Notes under the pieces: model-generated
The model's database searches: none
What the model was told of the DNA's origin: nothing
Seen by the model: the letters and a program-made list of their open reading frames with translations, nothing else
From: Treponema sp.
Lineage (GTDB): Bacteria; Spirochaetota; Spirochaetia; Treponematales; Breznakiellaceae
Assembly (NCBI GenBank): GCA_009782555.1
Contig: WRIV01000011.1
Span: forward strand, 1 to 64,000
Length of the DNA: 64,000 nucleotides
Direction: 5' to 3'
Part shown: positions 7,912-17,664 of the stretch, one piece after another
Numbering within the stretch: position 1 is the first letter of the stretch
Layout of the letters: the number at the start of each line of letters is the position of its first letter
Program-made: the position numbers and the translations under genes

Positions 7912-8592
7912 TTGCATTTTTGTTTAACCGATTTGACGGCGGATATTACCCAAAACTGCGCCGAATCGGGGGCCAGCATGATAAGGCTGGAGATACGGGA
8001 AACCGGTGATTCGGGTAATTCCGCAGGATCAAGCAGGGCAAAAACAGAATTCCGGTTTATTGCCGGAGATAACGGCAAGGGGATGAGCGCCAACGGACTG
8101 GACCGGGCCATGGATCCTTTTGTAACCGATGGGGTAAAACACCCCGGAAGAAAGGTAGGGCTGGGTATCCCCTTTCTAATCCAGACCACCGTAGATTCCG
8201 GCGGCGGCTGGAGGATCAGTACCACCCGGGGGGGCGAAAAGACGGTCCGCTCCGGAGGCATCGGCAGAGAGGGTTCTGAAAATTCGACGGAATCCGAAAG
8301 TATTTCCGGCGCTTCGGGAACCACCGTAGAAGCCTGGTTCGACCTGACCAATGTGGATACCCCGCCGGTGGGGGACATTCCCGGCATGTTCCGGTCGGTA
8401 CTGATGTTTGCCGGACCGGAAGAAATAGCCCTAAAGAGGCGCCGTGTATCCAGCTCTGCGGATCTGGATTACGAAGTAAAAAAAACCGAGTTGGCGGAAG
8501 CTCTTGGCGGTTTGGAAGATGTTTCATCCCTGGTATTGCTGGGAAAATACCTCCGTTCACTGGAGGGTATTGAGGATGAAGAGGAAGAATAA
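7912..8592 (+). CDS. GHKL-type ATPase in the hydrogenase operon
   Basis: A 226-residue protein with a histidine-kinase-like ATP-binding fold. The N box is DITQNCAESGA (residues 11-21), the G1 box is DNGKGM, and a G2-like GRKVGLGIPF follows. There is no phosphoacceptor His domain, no receiver and no membrane segment. The TTG start at 7912 is supported by GGGG at 7903-7906 and because the protein then begins right at the N box, as homologues do. Genes of this kind commonly sit between the NuoE-like and HndB-like genes of Firmicutes-type hydrogenase operons; their role is not settled (regulation or maturation are both proposed). The C-terminal 70 residues are acidic and ungapped by motifs. Confidence 0.8.
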   Translation: MHFCLTDLTADITQNCAESGASMIRLEIRETGDSGNSAGSSRAKTEFRFIAGDNGKGMSANGLDRAMDPFVTDGVKHPGRKVGLGIPFLIQTTVDSGGGWRISTTRGGEKTVRSGGIGREGSENSTESESISGASGTTVEAWFDLTNVDTPPVGDIPGMFRSVLMFAGPEEIALKRRRVSSSADLDYEVKKTELAEALGGLEDVSSLVLLGKYLRSLEGIEDEEEE

Positions 8593-8615
8593 AAACTTTT
8601 GAAGGAGTTTTGGTT

Positions 8616-9005
8616 ATGGCAATGACATTGGAAGAGCTTCGGAAGCTCAGGGAATCCAAAAAAACGGACATCCAGCGGCGCGAAGCCGAAGGAAAGGACA
8701 TTCAGGTTATTGTGGGCATGGGGACCTGCGGTATCGCCGCCGGAGCAAAAGGCACCCTGGACGCCTTTATCAATGCCCTGGACGAGAACAAGCTGGTGGA
8801 CAAAGTATTGGTACGCCAAACCGGCTGTATGGGACTTTGTCATTCCGAACCAACGGTTGAGGTAGTATCTCCCGGCATGCCCAATGTAATCTACGGTACC
8901 GTAGATGCCGCCACGGCCAAAGAAATTGTAGCCAAACATATCCTGGGGCATGAACTTCTGGATAATCACATCCTTAACAAGCCCGCAGCGGACATAATGA
9001 AGTAG
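8616..9005 (+). CDS. hndB: Hydrogenase HndB-like thioredoxin-fold ferredoxin
   Basis: A 129-residue protein, with the start at 8616 set by GGAG eight bases upstream. The thioredoxin-like [2Fe-2S] fold is shown by VGMGTCGIAAGA near residue 38 and TGCMGLCHSEP near 72. Only three cysteines are present in the whole protein, so it may bind a cluster incompletely or with another ligand; HndB-type subunits often look like this. In the HndABCD complex it is an accessory electron-transfer subunit. The next gene starts ten bases after its stop. Confidence 0.88.
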   Translation: MAMTLEELRKLRESKKTDIQRREAEGKDIQVIVGMGTCGIAAGAKGTLDAFINALDENKLVDKVLVRQTGCMGLCHSEPTVEVVSPGMPNVIYGTVDAATAKEIVAKHILGHELLDNHILNKPAADIMK

Positions 9006-9014
9006 GAGTGGAAT

Positions 9015-10829
9015 ATGGCATTTAATCATTTTATATTGTGCTGCGGCGGTACCGCCTGCGAGTCCAACAAGGGAGTAGAAATTTACGAGGAACTCCGAAA
9101 GGAAGCGGCGGCCCAGAATGTCTCCGGCGAAGTTCAGATCGTACAGACCGGCTGCTTTGGTTTTTGCGAGCGGGGCCCCATTATCAAGGTTCTTCCCGAA
9201 GAATCCTTTTATGTGGATGTAACACCCCAAGATGCAAAGGAAATTATCGCCGAGCAGATCGTCAAGGGCCGGGAAGTAAAACGGCTTCTCTACAAGGAAG
9301 ATTCTTCTTCCAAAAAAGAAACTGCCGTCGAGGACATCCAGTTCTATCAGAAACAATTCCGGGTGGTTCTCCGCAACTGCGGCGTCATCGATCCCGAGAA
9401 CATCGACGAATATATTGCCCGGGAAGGCTACAGCGGCCTGGAAAAAGTTCTTTTCCAATGGACGCAGGAACAGATTATAGAAGAAATAAAATCATCGGGC
9501 CTCCGGGGGCGGGGCGGAGCGGGTTTTCCCACCTGGCTTAAATGGGATCTCTGCCGTAAAGCCCAGGGAAATACCAAATACATGATCTGCAACGCCGACG
9601 AAGGGGACCCCGGCGCCTATATGGACCGATCCACCATCGAAGGTGATCCCCATTCGGTTATCGAAGGTATGATCACCGCCGGTAAGGCCATCGGAGCAAA
9701 CCAGGGTATTGTATACATCCGGGCAGAATATCCCCTGGCCATTGAACGGCTAAAGATCGCCCTAAAACAGGCTCAGGACTACGGTCTCCTCGGAAAAAAT
9801 ATCCTGGGTTCGGGTTTTGACTTTGACATAGAGATACGTCTTGGCGCCGGGGCCTTTGTCTGCGGCGAAGAAACGGCACTGATTCAATCGGTAGAAGGCA
9901 GCCGGGGCATGGCAGTGCCCAAGCCGCCCTTCCCGGCAAACAAGGGACTGTGGCAGCAGCCTACAATCATCAACAACGTAGAAACCTTGGCCAATATTCC
10001 GGTGATCACCTCCAAGGGCGGAGCCTGGCTTTCCAAACTGGGAACAGAAAAATCAAAAGGCACCAAGGTATTCGCCTTGACCGGAAAAATAAAAAATTCT
10101 GGACTGGTGGAAGTGCCCATGGGGACAACGCTGCGGGAAATTGTTTTCGAGATAGGCGGCGGCATCAAGGACGGCAAAAAGTTCAAGGGTGTCCAGACCG
10201 GAGGCCCCTCCGGCGGGATCCTGACTGAAAAATCCCTGGACCTTCCCATCGACTTTGAAACACTGGCGGCCAACGGATCCATGATGGGCTCCGGCGGCAT
10301 GATCGTCATGGACGAAGACGACTGTGTAGTAGACGTGGCCCGGTTTTACATGGATTTCTGCGTGGACGAAAGCTGCGGTAAATGCTCACCCTGCCGTATC
10401 GGGACCACCCAAATACTGCACCTGCTGGAAAAAATTGCCAAGGGGAACGGTGAGGAAGAAGATCTGACAAAACTGGAAACCATAGGTACGGCCATGACCA
10501 AGGCTTCTCTTTGTATGCTTGGCGGTACGGCGGCCAATCCCACTTTGTCGACGATCAGAAATTTCCGCGATGAATACATGGAACACATCAAGGACAAAAA
10601 ATGCCGTTCCGGCAAATGCAAAAACCTGCTGCGCTTTATCATCAATGCATCCGCATGTACTGGCTGCAGCCTCTGTGCCAAGAAGTGCCCCGCCAACTGC
10701 ATAACCGCTGAAGATGCAGCAAAATACCCGGATAAGAAGAAGCCCCCCTATGTGATCAACCAGGAGGCATGTCTTAAATGCGGGGAGTGTTTCAATGCCT
10801 GCAAATTCAACGCAATCTCAAAAGGCTAA
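9015..10829 (+). CDS. hndC: Hydrogenase flavin subunit (NuoF-like)
   Basis: A 604-residue NuoF-type subunit. Residues 1-95 form an extra thioredoxin-like [2Fe-2S] domain (CCGGTAC and GCFGFC). The FMN- and NAD(P)H-binding core starts near 160 with GRGGAGFPTWLKW and includes the GAGAYICGEE-like segment GAGAFVCGEETALI. An SLBB region follows, then the [4Fe-4S] motif CGKCSPC near 455. The C-terminal 60 residues carry two ferredoxin-type clusters (CTGCSLCAKKCP and CLKCGECFNAC). It oxidises or reduces NAD(P)H and, in bifurcating enzymes, splits electrons between ferredoxin and NAD(P). GGAG-type spacing and short gaps tie it to hndB and hndD. Confidence 0.95.
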   Translation: MAFNHFILCCGGTACESNKGVEIYEELRKEAAAQNVSGEVQIVQTGCFGFCERGPIIKVLPEESFYVDVTPQDAKEIIAEQIVKGREVKRLLYKEDSSSKKETAVEDIQFYQKQFRVVLRNCGVIDPENIDEYIAREGYSGLEKVLFQWTQEQIIEEIKSSGLRGRGGAGFPTWLKWDLCRKAQGNTKYMICNADEGDPGAYMDRSTIEGDPHSVIEGMITAGKAIGANQGIVYIRAEYPLAIERLKIALKQAQDYGLLGKNILGSGFDFDIEIRLGAGAFVCGEETALIQSVEGSRGMAVPKPPFPANKGLWQQPTIINNVETLANIPVITSKGGAWLSKLGTEKSKGTKVFALTGKIKNSGLVEVPMGTTLREIVFEIGGGIKDGKKFKGVQTGGPSGGILTEKSLDLPIDFETLAANGSMMGSGGMIVMDEDDCVVDVARFYMDFCVDESCGKCSPCRIGTTQILHLLEKIAKGNGEEEDLTKLETIGTAMTKASLCMLGGTAANPTLSTIRNFRDEYMEHIKDKKCRSGKCKNLLRFIINASACTGCSLCAKKCPANCITAEDAAKYPDKKKPPYVINQEACLKCGECFNACKFNAISKG

Positions 10830-10841
10830 AGGAGAAATACG

Positions 10842-12620
10842 ATGATTAACCTTAAAATAAACGGCATTCCTGTCCAGGCAGAAGAGGGAACCACGATCCT
10901 TGAAACGGCTAAGAAAGCAAACATAAAGATCCCCACCCTGTGCTATAACCCCGATCTTCCCCCCTGGGCTTCCTGCGGCATTTGCGTTGTCCGCATCGCA
11001 GGCAGCCCCAAAATGGTCCGGGCCTGCACCACTCCGGTAGACGGCAGCCTGGAAGGAAAGGAGGTAATCACCCACAATGCGGAGATCATCGCCACCCGGC
11101 GGACTATTTTGGAATTGATCCTTTCCAATCATCCCAACGACTGTCTCCAGTGTCCCCGGAACGGCAACTGCGAACTGCAGGAGCTGGCTGCAGATTTTGG
11201 CATCCGGGAAAGCCCCTACCGGAAAGTGCTCAACGGCCTTTCCGTCGACGATTCCAACCCGTCCATTGTACTGAACCCGGAAAAATGCGTCCGCTGCGGA
11301 CGCTGCGTTAAGGTCTGCCAGGAGATGCAGAATGTCTGGGCCCTGGAATTTCTGGGCCGGGGAATTAAGGGAAAAATCGCCAGCGCTGCGGATGCTCCCC
11401 TGGGCGAAAGCCCCTGCATCAAATGCGGCCAATGTTCAGCCCACTGTCCGGTAGGAGCGATTTATGAGAGGGACGATACGGCCCAAGTATGGGCGGCCCT
11501 GCATAATGCTGATCTTCATAAAGTGGTATCAATTGCTCCGGCGGTTCGCGTCGCCTTAGCGGAAGAATTCGGCCTAAAACCCGGTACTGTGTTCACTAAA
11601 AAAATGTATGCGGCGCTCAGGCGGCTAGGTTTTAACACCGTCTTTGATACCAACTTTTCCGCCGATCTTACCATTATGGAGGAAGGTACGGAACTGGTAA
11701 AACGCCTGACAGAAAAGGGCAGCACAATTCCCCTTATCACCAGCTGCTGTCCGGCCTGGGTCGATTATATGGAAAAATATTACGCCGACATGATCCCCAA
11801 CTTCTCCACGGCGAAATCCCCGCAGCAGATGATGGGTGCCATGATCAAGGCATATTGGGCAGGAAAAGCCGGAGTAGCCCCGGAAAAAGTATACTCGGTT
11901 TCGATAATGCCCTGCACAGCGAAAAAATATGAAATCCACCGCAACGACGATATGAAAAGCGCAGGAAAGTTCCTTGGCAAAGACACAGGTTACGATAATG
12001 ACATTGTAATCACCACCCGTGAACTTGCCCGGATGATCAAACAGGCGGGTATCGACATTCTCAATTTACCTGACGAGGAAGCGGACAGCCCAATGGGGCC
12101 CTACACCGGCGCAGGTACAATCTTCGGTGTCACCGGAGGTGTCATGGAGGCCGCTGTTCGCAGCGCTTATTTCCTCGTAACTAAGAAAGAACTTCCCGAT
12201 GTAAACTTTAAACCGGCACGCGGCCTTGACGGGGTAAAAGAAGCCGAGATTGATTTCGGCAATGGACTTAAAATTCGCATTGCCATTGCCCACCAAATGG
12301 GGAATATCGCCGATGTGCTGGACAAGATCCGCGCCGCCCGGGACGCAGGCAAGGAACCGTTGTATCATTTTGTAGAGGTTATGGCCTGCCGCGGCGGCTG
12401 TATAGCGGGCGGCGGTCAGCCCTATGGGGCCACCGACGAAGTCCGAAATCAGCGCACGGCGGGACTTTACACGGATGACGAGAAATCTCAGTACCGCTGT
12501 TCACATCATAATCCCTTTATCGGCCAGGTTTACAAGGAATTCCTCGGTGAGCCCAACGGACACAAAGCTCACGAGCTCCTGCATACCAAATATGTACCCA
12601 GGGAACTGTATTTAAAATAA
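10842..12620 (+). CDS. hndD: [FeFe] hydrogenase catalytic subunit
   Basis: A 592-residue group A [FeFe] hydrogenase. In order: a plant-type [2Fe-2S] domain (residues 1-78), a His-ligated [4Fe-4S] motif HPNDCLQCPRNGNC near 97, two ferredoxin-type [4Fe-4S] clusters (CVRCGRCVKVC and CIKCGQCSAHC, about 148-205), and the H-cluster domain. The three signature loops are intact: TSCCPAW near 300, MPCTAKKYE near 356 and MACRGGCIAGGGQP near 513. The first loop keeps the proton-relay cysteine. The architecture fits the hydrogenase subunit of a multimeric, probably electron-bifurcating HndABCD/HydABC enzyme acting in the cytoplasm. The start is preceded by AAAGGAGA. Its last 63 bases are duplicated downstream at 15206-15268. 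Confidence 0.96.
   Translation: MINLKINGIPVQAEEGTTILETAKKANIKIPTLCYNPDLPPWASCGICVVRIAGSPKMVRACTTPVDGSLEGKEVITHNAEIIATRRTILELILSNHPNDCLQCPRNGNCELQELAADFGIRESPYRKVLNGLSVDDSNPSIVLNPEKCVRCGRCVKVCQEMQNVWALEFLGRGIKGKIASAADAPLGESPCIKCGQCSAHCPVGAIYERDDTAQVWAALHNADLHKVVSIAPAVRVALAEEFGLKPGTVFTKKMYAALRRLGFNTVFDTNFSADLTIMEEGTELVKRLTEKGSTIPLITSCCPAWVDYMEKYYADMIPNFSTAKSPQQMMGAMIKAYWAGKAGVAPEKVYSVSIMPCTAKKYEIHRNDDMKSAGKFLGKDTGYDNDIVITTRELARMIKQAGIDILNLPDEEADSPMGPYTGAGTIFGVTGGVMEAAVRSAYFLVTKKELPDVNFKPARGLDGVKEAEIDFGNGLKIRIAIAHQMGNIADVLDKIRAARDAGKEPLYHFVEVMACRGGCIAGGGQPYGATDEVRNQRTAGLYTDDEKSQYRCSHHNPFIGQVYKEFLGEPNGHKAHELLHTKYVPRELYLK
12556..12618 (+). repeat. 63-base direct repeat, copy 1 (inside hndD 3' end)
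   Basis: The last codons of hndD, from GHKAHELLHTK onward, recur at 15206-15268 with a single mismatch (position 12605 against 15255). The offset is exactly 2650 bases. Copy 1 is the functional coding copy. Confidence 0.95.
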
Positions 12621-12640
12621 CTGAATCTGCTTGCATTAAA

Positions 12641-12673
12641 GGGCTGCCCATACTTTCTGGGCAGCCTTTTTTA
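12641..12673 (+). terminator. Terminator of the hnd operon
   Basis: GGCTGCCCA at 12642-12650 pairs with TGGGCAGCC at 12658-12666 around the loop TACTTTC, followed by six T. This is a strong intrinsic terminator 21 bases after hndD. A diverged copy with the same loop lies at 15342-15366. Confidence 0.92.
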
Positions 12674-12999
12674 TTAACAGACCGGGAATGTAAAAAACCA
12701 ATGGATACCATGGGAAGCGTTATTTTTATCAATCATGGTACAAATTTGCGTGTAATGATCAAAAAGCACTGCTTTGAGCTTGTACTTTTATACGCGGGAA
12801 CACAGCACGATAGAAATGTGCATTGAAGGGGTTGATTTGCAACTAACTATCATCTATAATGGCTTGTTAATAATTAGTATACTGAATTGAGAGTATTAGT
12901 AATGGCTGAATTACTAGCTTTTTCTTATAACTTGGATGGCATGACGACAAGAATAGCTTTTGAAATGGATATAGACAAGGATAGCAAGGAAAAAGAAAA
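12674..12999 (+). other. Intergenic region before the first chemoreceptor, with promoter and MCP remnant
   Basis: This stretch of about 330 bases holds three things. At 12789-12810 there are 22 bases identical to 15853-15874 inside the second chemoreceptor's sensor-coding region, read here outside any gene. At 12832-12837 and 12855-12860, TTGATT and TATAAT are spaced by 17 bases, a good sigma70 promoter for the first receptor with a leader of about 130 bases. At 12902-13003 a 33-codon open frame ends in an ATGA overlap with the receptor start but has no clear ribosome binding site, so I do not call it a gene. Confidence 0.7.
12832..12860 (+). promoter_or_regulatory. Sigma70-type promoter for mcp1
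   Basis: TTGATT (12832-12837), a 17-base spacer and a perfect TATAAT (12855-12860). It shows that the first receptor is probably transcribed independently of the hydrogenase operon, which is closed by a terminator 160 bases upstream. Confidence 0.65.
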
Positions 13000-15198
13000 A
13001 TGAAACTGAAATTCAAATTGAGCCTTTTGGTGATCGCTATTGTAACGGTCATTGTAGCAGGGATCGCAATTTTGCTTTTGCGTGCAGCTTCCAATATAAG
13101 CCTGTCGTTGAGCAAACGGAGCATTGAACATGTGACCAACCTTCAGGCTGAATACTGGAAGGCCCGGGGAGACGGTCATATACGGGCGCTACGCACAATA
13201 GCCGATATAATGGCTGATTATGAAAACGTTCCGGTTAGAGAAAGGCGCGATCGCTTTGACAGTATGCTCTTGAGCGCACTCGATTCAAATGCCGCCTGGA
13301 CTCTCACCTATACAGTATGGAAACCAAACGTCCTTGACAATATGGACGCTCAATATATAGGAAGGCCGGGATCTACCCCCACTGGGCAGTACGCCATGAC
13401 CTACACCAGAGAAACCGGCGAACTGCAAACCCGGGCCGCCGCCGATATTGAGGGTACCATGGAGCGGCTTGCCGGTCCCAACGCGAGGAGAGACCGTATA
13501 GATCACCCCATGCTTAGAATGGTGGAAGGAAAGGAAATTTATGTGTTTATAATGACGGTTCCCATAATCAATAAACGCACCAATGAAGTAGTTGGAAGCG
13601 TGGGGTGCCTGTTATCTATTACCGGGATACAGCCTACGATAATAAATGCAATGGATGCAAATGAAGAAATTACAGCCATGGTGATTTACTCAAGTAACGG
13701 GTTCATCTTGGGGCATTTTATCCCTGATCGGGTTGGTAAAATGATGAGGGATGTCGATGTAGAATACGGCCAATATCGGGAGGAGGCCAGTCAGGCAATA
13801 GCTCAGGGGAAACCTTTTGAAACCAGAGTGTATGATCCCACTCTTAATGTAACCCTGGAACTTGCGATGGTTCCTATCCAGCAGGGCACTTCGGAAACAA
13901 CATGGTCGGTAATGATAGCAACTGCAGAAGACATTATTATGAAAGATGTAAATGACATAAGAAAATTTACCATAATAATAGCGGTGATAGCCATCCTCGC
14001 GGGGGCGGTAATCGTCTATCTTGCATTGCACTATGTAACAAAACCCATCGTTAATGTAGCGGAAACTCTTAAAGACATTTCCGAGGGTGAAGGCGATCTG
14101 ACCAAACAGATAGCGGCCAGTTCCTCCGACGAAATAGGAGACCTTTCCCGGTACTTTAACAATACATTGGAGAAAATAAAAAATCTTGTTCTCATTATCA
14201 AGAAAGAAGCAGCAAATTTATCCGACATCGGCAATGATCTTGGCAGTAATATGAACGAAACCGCCGCTGCAGTGAACGAAATTACTGCCAATATCCAGAG
14301 TATCAAGGGCCGCATACTTAACCAGAGCGCCAGCGTAACGGAAACCCATGCAACAATGGAACAGGTGGTAACAAACATCAACAAACTTGATGGATTGGTA
14401 GAAAATCAAACTAACAATGTATCCCGCGCTTCTTCTGCCATTGAAGAAATGGTCGCTAATATCAAGTCTGTTACAGGAACGCTTGCCAACAATGCGGTAA
14501 ATGTACAAACGCTGCGGGAAGCGTCAGAAGTTGGCCGGGCAGGATTGGAGGAAGTGGCCGGGGACATACAGGAAATCGCCCGCGAGTCCGAGGGACTTAT
14601 GGAGATTAACTCGGTTATGGAGAACATTGCCAGCCAGACGAACCTCCTTTCGATGAATGCCGCTATAGAGGCCGCCCATGCGGGGGAAGCGGGGAAAGGT
14701 TTTGCCGTTGTCGCCGATGAAATCCGCAAGCTGGCGGAAAGCTCCAGCGAACAGTCAAAAACAATCGGCAATGTGCTGAAAAAGATTAAGAGTTCAATCG
14801 ACAAAATAACATTGTCAACCGATAACGTACTTCATAAATTCGAGGCGATTGACTCAAGCGTCAAGGTGGTGTCGGATCAGGAAGACCAAATACGCTGTGC
14901 TATGGAAGAGCAGGGAGAGGGGAGCAAGCAAATCCTTGATGGAGTAAGCGAGGTTAATGAAATTACCCGCCAGGTTAAAGCCGGCTCCAATGAAATGCTT
15001 GAAGGTTCTACCGAAGTTATTCGGGAAAGCACTGAACTTGACAAGGCAACACAGGAAATCGCTTCGGGCATTAACGAAATGGCCTCCGGCGCGGAACAGA
15101 TGAATGTTGCGGTACATCACGTTAACGAATTAAGCGGCAAAACCCGCGAAGGCATTGAAAACTTAATGAAAGAGGTTGAGCGCTTCAAAGTTGATTGA
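13000..15198 (+). CDS. Methyl-accepting chemotaxis protein 1 (dCache-type sensor)
   Basis: A 732-residue transmembrane chemoreceptor. The first membrane helix is at about 7-28, a periplasmic double-Cache-like sensor at 30-315 (with [13 protein letters not shown] and a [12 protein letters not shown] stretch), the second helix at about 321-345, a HAMP domain to about 400, then a long signalling domain. The hairpin tip reads [20 protein letters not shown] near 548. There is no C-terminal pentapeptide for CheR tethering; it ends in ERFKVD. The sensor resembles that of mcp4, whereas the signalling half is almost identical in DNA to that of mcp2, so the gene is a mosaic. It follows the hydrogenase operon and may sense a substrate or condition linked to H2 metabolism; the ligand is not known. 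Confidence 0.93.
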   Translation: MKLKFKLSLLVIAIVTVIVAGIAILLLRAASNISLSLSKRSIEHVTNLQAEYWKARGDGHIRALRTIADIMADYENVPVRERRDRFDSMLLSALDSNAAWTLTYTVWKPNVLDNMDAQYIGRPGSTPTGQYAMTYTRETGELQTRAAADIEGTMERLAGPNARRDRIDHPMLRMVEGKEIYVFIMTVPIINKRTNEVVGSVGCLLSITGIQPTIINAMDANEEITAMVIYSSNGFILGHFIPDRVGKMMRDVDVEYGQYREEASQAIAQGKPFETRVYDPTLNVTLELAMVPIQQGTSETTWSVMIATAEDIIMKDVNDIRKFTIIIAVIAILAGAVIVYLALHYVTKPIVNVAETLKDISEGEGDLTKQIAASSSDEIGDLSRYFNNTLEKIKNLVLIIKKEAANLSDIGNDLGSNMNETAAAVNEITANIQSIKGRILNQSASVTETHATMEQVVTNINKLDGLVENQTNNVSRASSAIEEMVANIKSVTGTLANNAVNVQTLREASEVGRAGLEEVAGDIQEIARESEGLMEINSVMENIASQTNLLSMNAAIEAAHAGEAGKGFAVVADEIRKLAESSSEQSKTIGNVLKKIKSSIDKITLSTDNVLHKFEAIDSSVKVVSDQEDQIRCAMEEQGEGSKQILDGVSEVNEITRQVKAGSNEMLEGSTEVIRESTELDKATQEIASGINEMASGAEQMNVAVHHVNELSGKTREGIENLMKEVERFKVD

Positions 15199-15205
15199 AG
15201 CACAG

Positions 15206-15268
15206 ACGGACACAAAGCTCACGAGCTCCTGCATACCAAATATGTACCCAGGGAGCTGTATTTAAAAT
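15206..15268 (+). repeat. 63-base direct repeat, copy 2 (fossil hndD 3' end)
   Basis: A non-functional copy of the last 63 bases of hndD lies eight bases after the mcp1 stop. The ten bases before it (GAAGCACAGA, 15196-15205 region) match the sequence after mcp2 (17663-17674 region), so the junction between receptor-flank DNA and hndD-derived DNA can be placed at about 15205/15206. It marks the start of the second unit of a tandem duplication. Confidence 0.93.
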
Positions 15269-15319
15269 GATGAAAATGCATGCATTTTCATCATTAGGAG
15301 TTTTGCAGAATAAAACTCC
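15266..15319. repeat. Palindrome pair in the mcp1-mcp2 gap
   Basis: 15266-15295 is a perfect 30-base palindrome (half-site AATGATGAAAATGCA). It is followed at once by a hairpin with the stem GGAGTTTT/AAAACTCC (15297-15319, loop GCAGAAT). Both interrupt the otherwise collinear copy of the hndD 3' flank. The same two motif types, in reverse order, occur at 52989-53039, and the first type also at 22627-22667. Confidence 0.8.
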
Positions 15320-15340
15320 ATACTGGTTTTATTAAATGAA

Positions 15341-15373
15341 TGGCCGTCCATACTTTCTGGACAGCCATTTTTA
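15341..15373 (+). terminator. Diverged copy of the hnd terminator
   Basis: GGCCGTCCA (15342-15350) and TGGACAGCC (15358-15366) flank the loop TACTTTC, followed by ATTTTTA. The loop and the CCATACTTTCTGG core match the hnd terminator at 12641-12673; the stem carries one A/C mismatch. It now probably terminates mcp1. Confidence 0.75.
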
Positions 15374-15409
15374 TACTCAAATACCTAGTTTTTAAGAAAT
15401 AAAACCTGC

Positions 15410-15436
15410 TTGACACTGCAAGTTTTATAATATAGT
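15410..15436 (+). promoter_or_regulatory. Possible promoter of mcp2
   Basis: A perfect TTGACA at 15410-15415 is followed by TATAGT at 15431-15436 (spacer 15) and an overlapping TATAAT that is too close. The -35 box is convincing, the -10 assignment is not. Confidence 0.4.
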
Positions 15437-15486
15437 TTAGCAATAATGTAGAAAATGCCCAAATAATTGAAAAATAAGGAGGGTTT

Positions 15487-17664
15487 ATGAAATTACGTTA
15501 CCGGTTAACTATCATCATTACTATTTTGACTATGGTGATAATAGCCATGATATCAGTAACACTTCTGCGGCAGGCCCGTATTCTGCAAACCAAGGTGGCT
15601 TTTGAAAATACGAAAAATCTATGTTATTCGGAATCACTTCGAATACAGAAGGATCTGGAAGTATTCATGAACGCCATTGATACCATTTCCAAAACATATA
15701 ACTCATTTGATGCCATTGATATGCCCCTCAGGAGACACTATTTCGATGAAATTCTCCGCAGCACCGTTGCATCCAACCCCACTTTTGTCGGGATATACTC
15801 TGTCTGGAAGCTTGGCGTAATAGACGACGGACCTCCTATTTACAGCACCCTCTATACGCGGGAACACAGCACGAAGGACCAGGATATCATTACCCGTTAC
15901 GATTTTTCCGAATGGAACAAGCCCGAATACGGCCGTTGTCAGGATGCAATCGCGGCAAACGAAGCCTGGCCGTGGATGATCCCTTTTCCGGTACCTTTTG
16001 TAAACCGGGGGAATGATATATACGCCGTCTTTATGACTGCCCCGATTATTGATACCCAAACGAATGAACTCTACGGTTTTGTGGGAGTTGGGGTGGATAT
16101 TACCCCCATGCAGGAAAGCATTATCAATTTGAGACCTTATGGCACCGGTATGGCGCAGTTGATTTCTGCCGACGGCATTATCACGGCCCACGCTGATACC
16201 GGCGAGATTGGCAAAAACTTTCATGAGGAAACCGGGGCGAAATTGTTTGGCTCCGAAGGTATCAAGGATCTTGAGGAAACCATGAGAACCGGACTCTATC
16301 ATCAAACCACATACAACGGGAACATTATTGTAAGCTGTCCTATTCAGATAGGGAAAACAAAATCATACTGGTCGATTGTTGTAGAAGTTCAGGAAAAGAC
16401 TGTATTGACCGAAGTGTACCAAATGCGGATTTTTACCATTATATTTGCTCTGACAATGGTGTTTATCGCTGCTATCATTGTTTTTATTATCATAAAATAT
16501 TCAACAAAGCCGATATCGAAAGTCGTTCTTGCTCTCAAAGATATTTCACAGGGCGAGGGAGATCTAACCCAGCGTATCCCAGAAAAAGGCAATGACGAAA
16601 TTACCGATATGTCCTATTACTTTAATCTGACACTGGAAAAAATAAAAACCCTTATCTTTGCCATTAAAAAGGAAACAGGAGTGTTATCCGGCGTCGGCAA
16701 TGATCTTGGCAATAATATGAACGAAACCGCCGCTGCAGTAAACGAGATTACCGCAAATATTCAAAGTATTAAGGGCCGCATACTTAACCAGAGCGCAAGC
16801 GTAACAGAAACCCATGCAACAATGGAACAGGTGGTAACAAACATCAACAAACTTGATGGATTGGTAGAAAATCAAACTAACAATGTATCCCGCGCTTCTT
16901 CTGCCATTGAAGAAATGGTTGCCAATATCAAGTCTGTTACAGGAACGCTTGCCAACAATGCTGTCAATGTACAAACACTGCGGGAAGCATCAGAAGTTGG
17001 CCGTGCAGGATTGGAGGAAGTGGCCGGGGACATACAGGGAATCGCCCGCGAGTCCGAGGGACTTATGGAGATTAACTCGGTTATGGAGAACATTGCCAGC
17101 CAGACTAACCTGCTTTCAATGAACGCTGCGATTGAAGCGGCTCATGCGGGGGAAGCAGGGAAAGGCTTTGCTGTTGTCGCCGATGAAATCCGCAAGCTTG
17201 CGGAAAGCTCCAGTGAACAGTCAAAAACAATAGGCAATGTGTTGAAAAAGATAAAGAGTTCAATCGACAAAATATCATTATCTACCGATAACGTACTTCA
17301 TAAATTTGAAGCAATTGACTCAAGCGTTAAAGTGGTGTCGGATCAGGAAGATCAAATACGCAGTGCTATGGAAGAGCAGGGAGAGGGGAGCAAGCAAATC
17401 CTTGACGGAGTTGGCGCAGTAAATGAGATAACCCGTCAGGTTAAAGCAGGCTCCAATGAAATGCTTGAAGGTTCTACCGAAGTAATCCGCGAAAGCACTG
17501 AACTTGAAAAGGCAACACAGGAAATCGCTTCGGGCATTAACAAAATGGCCTCCGACGCGGAACAGATGAATGCTACGGTACATCGCGTTAACAAGCTAAG
17601 CGGTAAAACCCGCGAAGGCATTGAAAACCTAATGAAAGAGGTTGAGCACTTTAAAGTTGATTGA
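15487..17664 (+). CDS. Methyl-accepting chemotaxis protein 2
   Basis: A 725-residue transmembrane chemoreceptor with a strong AAGGAGG ribosome binding site. Membrane helices lie at about 7-28 and 313-337, and the periplasmic region between them (about 290 residues) is a dCache-like sensor with [10 protein letters not shown] and [18 protein letters not shown], the usual Cache substrate-pocket region. HAMP follows to about 390, then the signalling domain with the tip [20 protein letters not shown]. From about 16695 to the stop the DNA is nearly identical to mcp1, while the sensor differs strongly. It ends in EHFKVD without a CheR-tethering tail. It sits in the second unit of the tandem duplication. 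Confidence 0.93.
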   Translation: MKLRYRLTIIITILTMVIIAMISVTLLRQARILQTKVAFENTKNLCYSESLRIQKDLEVFMNAIDTISKTYNSFDAIDMPLRRHYFDEILRSTVASNPTFVGIYSVWKLGVIDDGPPIYSTLYTREHSTKDQDIITRYDFSEWNKPEYGRCQDAIAANEAWPWMIPFPVPFVNRGNDIYAVFMTAPIIDTQTNELYGFVGVGVDITPMQESIINLRPYGTGMAQLISADGIITAHADTGEIGKNFHEETGAKLFGSEGIKDLEETMRTGLYHQTTYNGNIIVSCPIQIGKTKSYWSIVVEVQEKTVLTEVYQMRIFTIIFALTMVFIAAIIVFIIIKYSTKPISKVVLALKDISQGEGDLTQRIPEKGNDEITDMSYYFNLTLEKIKTLIFAIKKETGVLSGVGNDLGNNMNETAAAVNEITANIQSIKGRILNQSASVTETHATMEQVVTNINKLDGLVENQTNNVSRASSAIEEMVANIKSVTGTLANNAVNVQTLREASEVGRAGLEEVAGDIQGIARESEGLMEINSVMENIASQTNLLSMNAAIEAAHAGEAGKGFAVVADEIRKLAESSSEQSKTIGNVLKKIKSSIDKISLSTDNVLHKFEAIDSSVKVVSDQEDQIRSAMEEQGEGSKQILDGVGAVNEITRQVKAGSNEMLEGSTEVIRESTELEKATQEIASGINKMASDAEQMNATVHRVNKLSGKTREGIENLMKEVEHFKVD

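Noticed and set aside
8469-9458. 329-codon open frame antisense to the hnd genes
   Set aside because: It spans three real genes on the other strand and shows no family motif.
12902-13003. 33-codon frame whose stop overlaps the mcp1 start (ATGA)
   Set aside because: The overlap is suggestive of coupling, but there is no clear ribosome binding site and nothing comparable precedes the other receptors.
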